A stretch of DNA of 64,000 nucleotides from Gari tellinella (GCA_922989275.2 OV277861.1:38318623-38382622), one strand, 5' to 3'. Counted from the first letter of the stretch, positions 1-11,204 are shown. Notes: generated from the letters alone by a model not told the origin. Made by a program: numbers and translations.

Positions 1-212
1 TTCCTCCGCTGAAGAAAATATATTATAGTTCAAAATTATACCTTCATAAATATAATCCAAAAGAAATATTTTCTATATCCTAAAAGATGTTAGCTTAAAG
101 GAGGCTGAAAGTAAAGCAGAATGTGCCTTAAGGCACATTCTGCTTTACTTTCAACCTGCTTTAAGTGGTCACCTATTTTCAAAACTTGAAAGAGGCCATT
201 GGGTAATGGGTT
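1..212. mobile_element. E-family MITE cut by the window edge
   Basis: Contains core II (93-167) and the right end AATGGGTTAA. Confidence 0.8.
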
Positions 213-379
213 AATACTTAATTGACTTTGCTAATGCAATTAACTAATCTGCTCAATATCTATGAACCATCTATAACGAAGTTAATTTTGCTGTTTTGAG
301 ACAGATATGCTTAAACATCAAGACATAACTGACAAGATGATAATTAGTTGGTAAATGATAAGGTTATAGAGAAGTGTCT

Positions 380-606
380 TACAATGGAGAGGATGTTATT
401 CTTTCCTAATAAACAAGTTTATACTAAAACGATTATTTGCATTGCAAACAGTTTGGAGCCAGTTTAGATACCGGGTAACCCGGCGTCTGATCAGGCTCAA
501 AATAGTTTGCCACTCAGATAAAAAGGTATCATTTAGAAATTGCAAAACAAAGACATTTTCTACATTTTATAACAATGTTTGCTTTTACCCTGGGAGAAGA
601 AAAATA
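380..606. mobile_element. A-family MITE, diverged
   Basis: The left end CAATGGAGAGGATG and a decayed core I (428-502, apex GGGTAACCC) are present. The right end is eroded. Confidence 0.6.
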
Positions 607-734
607 CCTAGTTTTGAAGCTGTCATAGAACCAGGACTTTATAGATTAATTCTTTGATGTTTAACTCTTTCTAAAATGAACATAAACTAGACATTTTTTC
701 AAACCTAGATAGTCAATATAATAAGTTCAGTATA

Positions 735-1045
735 AAACGGATCAATCTAAACTGGTCAGAACACAATCACTTCTTATCAGTTAATGATTTCCCAAATAAT
801 GACAGGTCAATTCGGAAACGGACCTTACATACTCTGAAAACAAATTATTTATTTTCAGAGCTTCACTGAAGAATGGGCTCATTTTTTTCATGTTTAATCT
901 AGCTGATCATCAGAACAAATGGTGGAAAGTCAATTCTTATCAGAGATTGCTTTCCAAAGTAATGATCTACAGGTCAATTCCCAATTGGACCTTGAGCAAA
1001 CAAAATCATACTCATAAAACAAATTATTGTTTTCAATGCTCTTAA
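735..1045. repeat. Diverged tandem repeat, two units of about 155 bp
   Basis: GTCAGAACA, CTTATCAG, TTTCCCAAA, ACAGGTCAATTC, GACCTT and AAAACAAATTATT recur in the same order from 755 and from 908. Confidence 0.6.
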
Positions 1046-1257
1046 CAATATTTTTTCTTAATGAGATACACTTTAAATTTGATCATTCCAACTATGTTCT
1101 CCAAAAATATCCCATTGATCATGTCAATGACCAGATATAAACAACTATCTTGATATATCAGTTTCAGCAAAGAATTTCTTATTTAGATAATTATGAACAT
1201 TGTTTATCTCAAAACCTAAATAACACTATTCCAGCTACAATGTATTACCATCACAGT

Positions 1258-1448
1258 CGGGCTCCAGATAAGAGGGAGTAAATTGAAAAATCCAACATTT
1301 TATTGCTTATTTTAGCACCAAATCCTATGGTGTTACTACTCATTAGAATCGTCTCAAAGAGACAATTCTAATGAGTAGTGACAACGTAGGGTTTAATGCA
1401 GAAAGACAGATTTTAATTTTTGAAATACCCCCCTTATCTGGAGCCCTG
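1258..1448. mobile_element. J-family element
   Basis: GGGCTCCAGATAAGAGGG and CCCTTATCTGGAGCCCTG ends; centre CTCATTAGAATCGTC and mirror. Confidence 0.82.
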
Positions 1449-2040
1449 CTATCATTCTATTGGAGATTTTTAACACAGTGTAGACTGAGATCAGACAGCT
1501 TCTTCGATCAGGGTTAGGGTGAGTGGGTTATTTTTAACATGGGCTTGAATGTTTAATTCTTTCCCATGTTACTAATGATCGTGTCAAAGAATTTTTGTTA
1601 GATGTTTTACATGTATTTACTTACTGTGCTGGCGGTCTTTTTGATTGTGAGGTTGTGGAACAGGGTTTATATTTTATGTACACTGTTCGTCTTTATAGGT
1701 GAATATAGGAGATAAGAGTGAGGTTGGGCGCCCCTAAACCCAGTTTTAACCCCCCAGTGGTAGTTAATGGTTAATTTATAATTAATTATTGATTGCTGCT
1801 GACCGTACCAAGGCGGGCTCCTATGTTCACTTTGCTTTATGTTTGTCTTGCGTGTTGTTTTCTATTTAGTGTGTAGATGAAGGAATGGGATTGTGCGTGT
1901 GTGTGTGTGTGTTTGTTATGGTATGACTGTGTGTGTGTTCTGCTTGAGAGGTGGGTGTATTGTTTGTGTTGCGTTTCCTGCTTGAGTTTTTCGTATTTAT
2001 TTGTACAGTTTTATCATACGATATGTCTGGCACTAGTCTG
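1449..2040. other. Unassigned stretch
   Basis: G/T-rich on the plus strand with a GT microsatellite. GAGGTTGGGCGCCCC and CCCCAGTGGTAGTTAATGG look like a dispersed repeat body, but no ends or coding were found. Confidence 0.4.
1888..1945. repeat. (GT)n microsatellite, interrupted
   Basis: GTGTGTGTGTGTGT and a second run GTGTGTGTG a few bases on. Confidence 0.85.
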
Positions 2041-2187
2041 CCACCTGCTTTAAGTTGTAACCAGTCTTCAAAACTAGAAACAGGCTATGAGATAAAGAGT
2101 TAAGGAGCATTCTGCTGTACTTTCAACCTGCTTTACATGACCACTTTTATTCAATTTCACAAAAACACAATGTGGTAATGGGCTGAG
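2041..2187. mobile_element. Two E-family right halves in tandem
   Basis: 2041-2104 and 2105-2187 each carry the CTGCTTTAAG...CAGTCTTCAAAACTAG type right arm and a GGTAATGGG-like end. Confidence 0.6.
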
Positions 2188-2259
2188 CTCCCAGATGTCT
2201 GTTACAAACAGCATCACTGAATGAAGGCATTCTATGACAATAACATATGGAGGAAATGG

Positions 2260-2706
2260 GGGTCCGTCTAAAGACCCCAAACCTCCCCAAACCTGCCTAA
2301 AGCACTTGAAAACAAATCAAACCACTTAAATTCCTTTATATCTAATCAAAAAGAGCTTATAAATGGCAAATTTAAGCTAAACAATGAAAAAATGTTAATT
2401 TAATATTATATATTCGATGTTTTTCTTTTCAAGGGGAACAACTCGAACAAAACTTAAGATCACTTATCACAGTTACATGTACCTCTAAATATTAACTCAT
2501 TATCCTAATAGCCTGTTCCTGGTTTTGAAGACAAGTATTCTCTTAAAGCAGGTTGAAAGTAAAGCAGAATGTGCCTTAAGGTGCATTCTGCTTTACTTTC
2601 AGCCTGCTTTAAGCTACAATCTACTAGAATTGTAAAAACTTGCTTTTAAAAGTGGTTTTGGGAGGTTTGGATAAGTTTGGGGAGGTTTGGGGTCTTTAGA
2701 CGGACA
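2260..2706. mobile_element. 447-bp TIR element with 9-10 bp target duplication
   Basis: Ends GTCCGTCTAAAGACCCCAAA and its exact mirror, extending about 35 bp. GAGGAAATGG occurs on both sides (2250-2259 and 2707-2716). A 9-10 bp duplication suits Mutator-type elements, but the class is inferred. An E element is nested at 2492-2638. Confidence 0.75.
2492..2638. mobile_element. E-family MITE, right end truncated
   Basis: TTAACTCATTATCC start, perfect core II (2545-2612). Confidence 0.7.
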
Positions 2707-2708
2707 GA

Positions 2709-2788
2709 GGAAATGGTTATCCAGCAATCATTGAAGGATGATCCTATTTTGGAAGACTACAATCAGCTTTGGCAAGACAAGATTTAAT
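2709..2788 (+). CDS. Possible short 3' exon
   Basis: An open frame (EMVIQQSLKDDPILEDYNQL and on to TAA) follows an AG at the right edge of a 447-bp TIR element. The same frame crosses the duplicated target copy at 2250-2259, so it existed before the insertion. No convincing pyrimidine tract was found, so this is weak. Confidence 0.2.
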
Positions 2789-2897
2789 CAATTACATGTA
2801 GTTGTGTCTCAATATTTCATTATTTCTATTCTCTAATGCACTACATAATATCCAATTACCTCAATGCTCACAATACTGTCTATAAAATCTTTTCTTT

Positions 2898-3131
2898 CAG
2901 GGCTGCCATTTCTCCCGATTTTTCCTAAATCTTCGGATTTTTTTTCTAGTACATGGTAGCTTTAAGCAGGCTTTAGGCACATTCTGCTTTACTTCCAGCC
3001 TGCTTTAAGCAGCCATGTGTCAATAAAACTAGAAACAAGCAATGGGGTAAAGGTACGATTCGTAAAACCCCACTTGAAAAATGCAAATTTTGAAATCTTA
3101 GGATTTTTTATGTCAACTTATGGCAGCCCTG
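2898..3131. mobile_element. TIR element, CAGGGCTGCCAT ends
   Basis: Perfect 12-bp inverted ends enclose 234 bp that include an E-type core II fragment (2955-3045). An imperfect repeat of about 25 bp (ACAATACTGTCTATAA type) lies left of it and again right of it; the right copy is split by the next element. Confidence 0.65.
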
Positions 3132-3653
3132 TCAATACTGTCCAGTCCCGGATTTACCGGGGGGGCACAGGGGGCACGTGCCCCCCCAGCTGAGCCGTTT
3201 TTTTTTTTTTTTAACTTACTCTTTTTAACTTCTGAGACACCACTAAGCTCTACTGTATTGGCGTGTGCCCCTTATTTGGCCCCTACATTTTACTGTCTTG
3301 ACACTGCGGGGTGCCTTCTTTATTTAGATAACATTATAGCCCTGGGGCACATGTTTGGTAGTGGAACAATACACCCTTACACTGGTTTAATCATGTTTTC
3401 TAAGCGCTTTGTTTTACAGCTATTTCAACCTAATAAGCGTTTTAGTGATTCGGATCACAGTTAACAGGTGCATCATGTTCCCTATTAGACCCTGGCAGCA
3501 GGAGTTTGGTTACTATTAGGGATGTCAACGGATATTCGGATATTCGGATAGCTCTGGACGAACTTTTTTTTTTTAATTTCTCTTTTTTTCAACTTATTTG
3601 ATTTAAATTACGACACCAACCCATTCAAGTTCCAATACTACCGCAAGCGTTGA

Positions 3654-4193
3654 CGATTATTTATTTTTGCTTTTCGGTGGATTACCACGATATAGCAGTG
3701 GATGATCACTTGGTAATCCACTGCAGTGGATTATCACCAATCGCTTTTATTATGAATTTTCCCCGTAGGGCTCCCCAAGAATCGTAGTCAATCGTGTCTT
3801 ATCGTTAAATTCCGGCAGTCCGATTTGTCGCGAACTACTCACCGGAAGAGCACGAATCCAAACTCGGGAGCAACGAAGTCATTCGGATGACGTCATTATA
3901 CCGCCAAATGTCACGCACATGTGTTCGACATAAAACGTGGGGCTCAACACGGGATAAATAATGTACGTTCGCTTTCCATTTTTAAACAATTTCGTTTAAA
4001 AAGTGGCTTAAAAGCATAAATAAATAGAATAACTGTGTTTTTTCAGTGTAAGATCGAATTTAATCCATTTCGTGAACATCAGACTGTTATATTTTCACTC
4101 GTGGCTTCGCCACTCGTGAAAATATAACGTCTGATGTTCACTCAATGGATTAAATTTCGATCTTACACTGAAAAAAACAGTTATCCTCTATTT
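3654..4193. mobile_element. M-family element
   Basis: One end is a long palindrome (4023-4187) around CACTCGTGAAAATATAAC. The other end is single-copy and starts near TTTTCGGTGGATTACC. It is inverted relative to the copy at 11643. Confidence 0.7.
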
Positions 4194-5150
4194 CATTGTC
4201 TGCCTGAAGATACAGGTAGCGATCAAACTGTTACATAACCAGTGCAATTACCCATGATCCCCTATTGTAACATAGCGGTAAAATTGTGTTCGGAGTTTGC
4301 AAACATCGCCCTCTATACTGGCCTTTGACATCAGTTAAAACAACATGTGTGTAATTGTTATGGTGTTCTTGTCGCGGATTAAAGGTCATTGTTTTGATAA
4401 CGGCTATCACAGTTTGCCTGGATCAGCAGGGCTGCATGGGTCGCATTGTCTGGGGGCAATTATCACAAGTCACTAATGAGGTATTAGGAGCTTGACTTAG
4501 TGCTAATTGGGTTATGCTTATAAAACTTTAGTTTTAGAACTATACCAATTTGATAGATATGTCAGTAAAATGTTAAAATAAGTAGATCTTTGTCGTTTAT
4601 TATTATTTTTCTTGTCCAATTTCAGTTGATATTGTTTTAAGTTCTGATGAATTCTCGGAGGTGTCACTCCTCTGTGTGAAAGACGTAATTTCATAAGCAA
4701 TTCGACAACAAGTTATTAAAGGCCTAAACATATCAAGTCCCAATTCTAAATCAAGAGTGATGCTAGACCCTTTTATATCCGATTATAAAGATTGGTAAAT
4801 TAAATCTGCACGTATTTCACAAAAAAGGAGACTAAGTTAACAAGTTCATTGTTTGAAGTTTAATGGCTGTTTTATACTGGCCCGGAAGCTGCACAAACAC
4901 AGCGACGATAAACTACACATGTGTAATACATGTAAGGTTAACATGATTAGCTAGCGCGTGCAACTAATTATCATAATAATAGGAATCGACGTGTAATAGG
5001 TATGAAATTAAACAAGATTTACAAGTAATTGTTCCACAAAGAAACTTTATTACGGTATATATACAAATTATTTGATACGTGCAGACTATATACGTGCAGA
5101 TTTAATTTACTTTTGAATAATCAACAACAAAAAATGTCGTCGGTATTTTC
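4194..5150. other. Non-coding interior of the 1.7 kb TIR element
   Basis: AT-rich, no open frame above 60 codons, no further MITE recognised. Confidence 0.5.
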
Positions 5151-5410
5151 CATGTGATTTGAATGGATGCGAATATCCGAATACTATCCGGATACTCATA
5201 CGGATATCCGAATAGTGAATTTGGTATCCGTTGACATCCCTAGAACTTACTATGGAAATGAAAGTCTGGTTAAGTTCTTATAAGGAAAAATACAGATCAC
5301 GCACAGTTACTGTCACCATGAAAAGCAAGTTGGGAAGAATAGATTCATTCCAAAACTGCGACCATCGCATCGTTTACACTGGTTACAGAAAGATGAGAAA
5401 AGACAGTTAC

Positions 5411-5654
5411 TTAACAGTTTACCCCATAGCCTGCCTTTAGTTGACAGGTGACTACTTAAAGCAGATTGAAAAGTAAAGCAGAATGTGCATTCAGGCACAT
5501 TCTGCTTTATTTCCAGCCTACTTTAAGTTACCATCTACAATTATACTAGGCTATAAATACAAAATGTATTTCTTATGGTAAATATTCGTGACTGTCTAAA
5601 TAAGAAATAATTTTTTCAGTGGATGAATAAATTAGAGGCGTGTGTATGGGTTAA
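5411..5654. mobile_element. E-family MITE
   Basis: TTAACAGTTTACCCC start, core II (5458-5526), GTATGGGTTAA end. Confidence 0.72.
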
Positions 5655-5678
5655 TCCTTCAGAAGTCCTCGATCAGGG

Positions 5679-5744
5679 TCTACACTGTCTGTCATTATAT
5701 AAAGTATTGGTCTACACTGTCTGTCATTATATAAAGTATTGTAA
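5679..5744. repeat. Tandem duplication, 33 bp x 2
   Basis: GGTCTACACTGTCTGTCATT and the next 13 bp occur twice back to back. Confidence 0.85.
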
Positions 5745-5785
5745 AAATCGTTTCTTAGTGTCACTGGAATTGTTCATTTGATGTT

Positions 5786-6036
5786 TTAACTCTTTCCTCC
5801 CTGAAACTTCAAATGGACAATCCCAGTTTCCATTTAAGTATAGTCCATTTCTGACCTTTAAGGGTTGTTTTTGTCAATGTTTTGCGATATGACAAACAGT
5901 AAAGACCCAAATCAGAGGGCTGCGTAAGGAGCCCTCTGATCTGGGTGTTCACTGTTTGCATAGGACAAGTGCACTTTTCACATGTATACTGTTTGAAAAG
6001 GACGCCTAAATGTGGGACTAGGTTTCAAAGGGTTAA
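5786..6036. mobile_element. F-family MITE, complete
   Basis: TTAACTCTTTCCTCCC and CAAAGGGTTAA ends; hairpin arms GATCAGAGGGC and GCCCTCTGATC. Confidence 0.82.
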
Positions 6037-6049
6037 GGGAGAATGGTTT

Positions 6050-6470
6050 AAGTTTGAATTAACTGTAAGTAAACTGCAGTGTACTAGTGACCAGAACTCT
6101 TGTCCTGTACGAGCAATGCTGACCCAGACCAGAGGGTTTGTAAATGAACCCTCTTATCCCGATCTGCACTGAAACAGTGCATAAAGAGCTTCTGGGGCCT
6201 GCACTGTGTGTACTTTTGTAATAAATTGAATATGTTAAAAGTTAAGTAGTGACTGGAAAACTTGTTCTGTACAAACAGCGAATATCCAGGTCAGAGGGCT
6301 CATAAACGCCCAGGTTCTGCATTGTTGACGTTTTGTAATAAATTGTATAAAACAACCTTAAATAAAGTAAAACGTGGACGAGTCTTAATTGGAATTGTCA
6401 ATGTAATGTTTGTGGGGAGAGTTAGTTTCAATGTGCACTATGTCATTTTGTGATATATTGTAAAAGTAGA
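6050..6470. mobile_element. Decayed F-family pieces
   Basis: Two diverged half elements (GACCAGAGGGTT near 6130, GGTCAGAGGGCT near 6291) with TTGTCCTGTAC type blocks. Confidence 0.45.
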
Positions 6471-6779
6471 ACCTTGAATTTAATCGTAAATAAGAGGGCA
6501 TTGAAGGCATTGATACCGCTCACCTGTTGTAATGAAGCCTGATAGGTATACCTTTGAGTTTCACCCAAAATCGAAGTTAAAAAGCTTAATCTAAACCAAT
6601 CCCAATTTGTAAACAATATTGGAATACAATATATATTTTAGTATAATCGAGTACATCAAGGGCCGATGAACTGCGCATTGAGTGTACATGTTGTCGCAAT
6701 TTTATTAACTTCCCCATGAGCTATGCCCAATGACAGGGACAGTTTATACTATGAATATTAAACATGTAGTATCATTATC

Positions 6780-7840
6780 TCTGAACCACTTTTGGGGTTT
6801 CATAAAGGATATTTACATCATTCATTTGAAGTAAACTTTCTTCTGAGAATATTCTCAGAATGCCACCAGAATGCACCATTTTATTGTTAATTTCAAAAGA
6901 TTTCATCATATTATGTACTGTTTTCAGCGCTGGTTTTGTCAAGTATCGTTAAGAAAAGTTGCATCTTCTTTCTGTCTTATGAAACCACTTTTGGCATTTC
7001 ATAAAGGATATTTCAATCGTTCTTTTGAAGTAAACTTTCTTCTATGAATGTTCTCAGATGCCACCAGAATTCACCGTTTTAAGGTTAATTTTAAAAAAAA
7101 GAACTGTATTATGTACTGTTTTCAGTGCTGGTTTTGTCAAGTAAAAATGTTCATCTTCTTTCCGTCTTTTGAAACCACTTTTAGGGTTTTATTTAGGATA
7201 TTTAAACCATTTTTTTGAAGTAAACTTTCTTCTAGGAATGTGCTCAGAATGCCACCAGAATGCACCATTTTATTGTTAATTTCAAAAAATTTCGCTGTAT
7301 TATTTACTGTTTGCAGTGCTGATTTTGTCAAGTATCGTTAAAAAATTGCATGCATCTTCTTTCTGTCTTATGACACCATTTTTGGGATTTCATAAAGGAT
7401 ATTTATATCATTCTTTTAAAGTAAACTTTCTTAGAAGATTGTTCTCAAATGCCACCAGAATGCACCATTTTAATGTTAATTTCAAAAAAGTTCCGGGTTT
7501 TTTCCCTCTTTATGACGATTGTAACTTCTTTCTGTCTTATAATACCACTTTTGTGGTGTTTGGATATTTACATCATTCTATTGATGTAAACTTTTTTCTT
7601 AGAATGCCCCCAGAATGTATCTTTTTGGTGTTAATCAAAAAAATGTCCGACCCTAAATTATAGTTGTCTGAGAATCGATTTTTCTTCTTCTCAAGTTTAC
7701 GTTTAAATCTTCTTTCTGACTTATGAAACCACTTTTTTTTGGTGTTTCATAGGGATGTTTACATCATTCTAGAATGCCCTCAGCATGCACCATTTTGATG
7801 TTAATTTCAAAAATTTTCCGGGGGAGGTCCCCCGTACCCC
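6780..7840. repeat. Tandem array of about 190-bp units, six copies
   Basis: Units begin near 6784, 6979, 7169, 7372, 7540 and 7726 with a CCACTTTTGG-like block. Each carries TAAACTTTCTTCT and GCCACCAGAATGCACC. Spacing is 168-203 bp. The array ends just inside the right terminus of the 4.8 kb element. Confidence 0.82.
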
Positions 7841-7961
7841 ACTTATGGGAGGGGTTCCACCCCTCCCATACCCTCCCCAAGTGTGCCCCCCCACTCAGAA
7901 ATTTCTGGATCCGGGCCTGCTGTCTATATTATCTTTTCTTCTAATGCTTGTATTTTGGTGC

Positions 7962-8190
7962 TTAACCCTTTCCCCATTAGCTTGTTATCAGTTTTGACGA
8001 CAGATGGTTGCTTAAAGCAGACTGGAAGTAAAGGAGTAATCTGCTTTACTTTCAGGCTGCTTTAAGCTACCATCTGCTAGAATATAGAATTCATTTTTAA
8101 TGGTTCATATTCATGACTCTATTAAGGGGAAATGTTTTCTTCAATGGAGGAATCAAATTAAGGTGCAGACATGCATAATTTTGGGGTTGT
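7962..8190. mobile_element. E-family MITE
   Basis: TTAACCCTTTCCCC start, core II (8009-8075), right end eroded. Confidence 0.65.
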
Positions 8191-8194
8191 GATA

Positions 8195-8520
8195 AGTGGT
8201 TGCTAAGAGCAGGTTGAAATTAAATCCTAAAGCTTCTGTAGAAGCTGTCTGCTTAACCCTTAGCCCGCCAAATAAATTGTCGTCTGCTATATTTCTCGTC
8301 TGCTTTAAGTTTCAAAGTGCTTCAAAGTTGCTCAACATTGCTGAAAATGTTGTCCGAGTGTCAAACAGCGTGGATCCGGATGAGACGCCGAGTTAGTCGG
8401 CGTCTCATCCGGATCCACGCTGTTTGCATATGGAGCTATAGTCGTGAGTGGCAGGCTAAGGGTTAACTTTCAGCTTGCTTTCAGTAGCCACATGTCACTA
8501 TGTTTAAATAATTCACTTAA
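8195..8520. mobile_element. E-family MITE hosting a G element
   Basis: Left part to GCTGTCTGC and right part from ACTTTCAGCTTGC flank the G element. Confidence 0.6.
8253..8466. mobile_element. G-family MITE nested in E
   Basis: TTAACCCTTAGCCCGCCA and its mirror; perfect hairpin CGTGGATCCGGATGAGACGC around GAGTTAGTC (8366-8431). Confidence 0.8.
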
Positions 8521-8556
8521 CCTCAAAAATCTAAGAGACAGACAAAGTACTTTTGT

Positions 8557-8794
8557 TTAAACCATTTGTGTCCATTGGATTTATCTATATATGCTTATAT
8601 ATTGGAATAGTCCATTTTTTATCTACATGTATACTGTGCCTGGTCTAAATTTTCATTTTTGTTTTGCGTTATTTTGAAATTCCTTTCAGCAAACAGTGTA
8701 GACGCTAATCAATTGCCACATTTTGCGGTGTCTGATCAGAGTCTATACTGTTTGCCTATGTCCTATATATAGGACGTGGGCACAAATGTGTTAA
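8557..8794. mobile_element. H-family MITE
   Basis: TTAA ends, ATTGGAATAGTCCATTTTTT, and core I in the GTAGAC...CTGATC form. Confidence 0.65.
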
Positions 8795-8965
8795 AAAGCA
8801 ATTTTCCAAACTCTCTCAAATCCTCATTGTTAAATAGACAATTCAACAATCATGTCAGCTTATGCCGTCTCATTCTTTTAATGAACGGGAGATTCAGCGA
8901 AATTTGTAAAAATAGGCAAGTGCTATGAAAGAGAGAGTTTGACTATGCTCTTGGGCTTTTTAACC

Positions 8966-9210
8966 CTTTCAACCCAACAGCCCTCTGTAGAGATTACTGA
9001 TTACAAATGCAAACAGTGTAGACCCAGATCAGAGGGCTCCTAAAGGAGCCCTATGATCAGGGTCTGCACTGTTTGAAAGTTTCATTGGTCTTTGTTGTCA
9101 CACCCAAAATGCAACAGTAGACTGGTTCAAAATACCTGTACTAGAAGAGTACAAAAGGATTATAAATACCCACAAGAGAAATTTTGGGTTAAAAGGGTGA
9201 ATACTTTCCC
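8966..9210. mobile_element. F-family MITE with replaced right part
   Basis: TTAACCCTTTCAACCC start and hairpin GATCAGAGGGCTCC (9016-9071). The rest is unrelated up to TTAAAAGGGTGAA. Confidence 0.6.
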
Positions 9211-9251
9211 TTGTAGATTGGTTTCAATGCGTAACATAGGTAGCTGCTTTT

Positions 9252-9479
9252 TTAACCCTTTACTCCACAGATAAGCATTTTTACAAATCAAATTTATTCT
9301 TCCACAGAAGGAAATAGTTCCAATTTATGTTGTCATGAATATGAGCCATAAAAACATATTTTCTATCCTAGCAGATGGTAGCTTAAAGCAAATTGAAAGT
9401 AAAGCAGAATGCACTATACTTTCAAAATGCTTTAAGTGGTAACCTGTTTTCACAATTAGAAACAGGCTAAAAGAGTTAA
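9252..9479. mobile_element. E-family MITE with shortened hairpin
   Basis: TTAACCCTTTACTCC to AAGAGTTAA. The core II apex is lost (GCAGAATGCACTATAC). Confidence 0.7.
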
Positions 9480-9520
9480 ATACAGATGGATATAAATAAA
9501 TTGGCTTAATGCAGGAAAGA

Positions 9521-9990
9521 GTCAACCCATTACTCCCTAAATACACATTTTTCATTCCTCCAACCTAGAGCTCAAATTTATACAGTCAGGAATATGTATC
9601 ATAAGAAATATTTCTTATATCATAGAAGATGGTAGCTAAGGGCAGACTGAAAGTAAAGCAGAATGCGCCTTACCCCTTTACCCTATAGCCTGATTCTAGT
9701 TTTGAAAAAAGGTGACCATTTAAAGCAGGTTGAAAGTAAAGCAGAATGCACCTTAAGGTGCATTCTGCTTTACTTTCAGCCTGCTTTGAGCTATCATCTG
9801 CTAGAATATAGGAAATACTTCATAAGAGATATCTACATGAATATATAAACTGGAACTATTTAATGCATTGAAGGAATAAATTAAAGGCGTATCTTTTGGG
9901 TAATGGGTTAAGGTGCATTCTGCTTTACTTTCAACCTGCTGAAAGTAGTCACCTGTCTTCAATACTAGAAACAGGCTATCGAATATAGGG
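9521..9990. mobile_element. E-family MITE split at its hairpin apex by another E
   Basis: The left half ends GCAGAATGCGCC and the right half starts GGTGCATTCTGC; the inserted E lies between at the apex TTAA. Confidence 0.78.
9670..9911. mobile_element. E-family MITE nested in E
   Basis: TTACCCCTTTACCC start (one A short of TTAA), core II (9719-9790), GGTAATGGGTTAA end. Confidence 0.82.
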
Positions 9991-10276
9991 TAAAAGATGC
10001 TCACATTCAACTATCTGAGGAAGATCACAAACAAGTCTAGCTTGTCTATGCATGAATCATTTATCACAGAGTCTAGACTAGCCAAGTTTTTCCCTGTAAA
10101 TAATAACATGCTGTCTTACGGGCCTGTAACATTTCCTCCCTATGCATTTTATTCTATATCGAGACTGTAATATCTCCCCGTCTTACGTGACCAGTGATTG
10201 TTAAAGTTTACCCAAAGAGAACCTGTCACTAACAAATAAGACAGTTTATAGTGACTTTCTCTGTGTGGTAGCAATT

Positions 10277-10455
10277 AACAGTAAAAACTCTCTTTTACGA
10301 GGTGTAAAAGACAGGTGACTGCTTAAAGCAAGGTGGAAGTTAAACAGAAAGCTTCTTTAGGAACTTTCTGTTTTACTATCATCTTGCTTTAAGTTTTGTT
10401 AGAGGTCTTTTATAGTTCAATTAGCCTTCTTTTAGCACTTGTAATAGAGAGGTTG
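10277..10455. mobile_element. C-family MITE
   Basis: ACAGTAAAAACTCTCTTTTACGA and GTAATAGAGAGGTT ends; core II ending GAAAGCTTC on the left and GAACTTTC on the right. Confidence 0.72.
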
Positions 10456-10780
10456 CTTTTTTTCAGTGGGCATATGGTAGTTGGTTTACAGTGACTTTTA
10501 CAATGAATAGTAATAACAAAGATTATTACCAAATGCTCTATATAACTTGTAATTTGTTATTTTTGACTGTTTTGTTGTGTTTTTCTGACATTGCATAATC
10601 CGGAGGAAACAGTTTTAACTGTTGCCCTCTTAGGACGAACCCTTTCCATGCGCGAAAAAGATGCGTAGAAGTTTTAAAATCAGGCTCATTGAGAAGTTTT
10701 CCCGTACCCGTGATTGCTGTTCTCTAATAAAACAGTATTGAATAATTGTCATTGGTTGGTGTGTGGTGAAGGTATAATAC

Positions 10781-10870
10781 AGTGAACCCCCTCTAAACCG
10801 GAACCTCTTAATTCCGGAATTCTCTCTAAACCGGACAAAAGCTAAAAATTGGTCCCGTTTCCAACCCGTC
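10781..10870. mobile_element. TA-flanked TIR element end, Tigger/pogo-like
   Basis: TACAGTGAACCCCCTCTAAA with an internal second AACCGGA repeat. Only one end is visible. Confidence 0.5.
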
Positions 10871-10889
10871 TTTATTTTTACCAATTACA

Positions 10890-11000
10890 CAATAATTCAT
10901 AATAATAATAATACTTTATTTCATCCTTTATTATTATTTATAACAGTACTATAACCAATGAGACGAGTTTGTAATACACATCAAGTTTTGCCGCTATCCT
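10890..11000 (-). mobile_element. Probable LINE 3' tail, minus strand
   Basis: Reads GATGAAATAAAGTATTATTA on the minus strand, a polyadenylation signal then a short repeat. Confidence 0.4.
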
Positions 11001-11204
11001 TTATACCCATAAACAAAAAGGCCCCGAACAATACAATAATGTGCGGATGTAAACATGCAAGTGCTTACAAGACGACACTGATCAGTCATCAGACGTCTGT
11101 CAAAAAACTCAAAATGTATACTAAAATTTAATTTAATTTGTATTTTGGCTCAAAATAATTCTTTTTGAAAATCTAGTTAGCCCTATATAGAGTATTAGGT
11201 AATA

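Larger units (their letters stand above)
3518..5241. mobile_element. 1.7 kb TIR element, AGGGATGTCAACGGATA ends
   Basis: The inverted ends of at least 17 bp are followed inward by repeats of CGGATATTCGGATA. TTACTAT occurs at 3510-3516 and 5247-5253, possibly a hAT-like target duplication, though 5 bp separate the right copy from the TIR. It is non-coding and contains an M element. Confidence 0.65.
3143..7919. mobile_element. Probable 4.8 kb TIR element
   Basis: Inverted ends CAGTCCCGGAT and ATCCGGGCCTG, each next to a run of C or G. Of the kinds I know, the ends look most like hAT-type termini. CTGTC flanks both sides (3138-3142 and 7920-7924). Removing the insert restores CAATACTGTCTATATTATC, close to the copy at 2871. 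No transposase frame was found. The interior holds a 1.7 kb TIR element, M, E and F MITEs and a tandem array. Confidence 0.5.

Noticed and set aside
3120..3464. 114-codon plus-strand frame
   Set aside because: It starts in the C/G-rich terminus of a TIR element and passes through a T run; no domain recognised.
7316..7663. 115-codon frame
   Set aside because: It lies wholly in the 190-bp tandem array and repeats with it.
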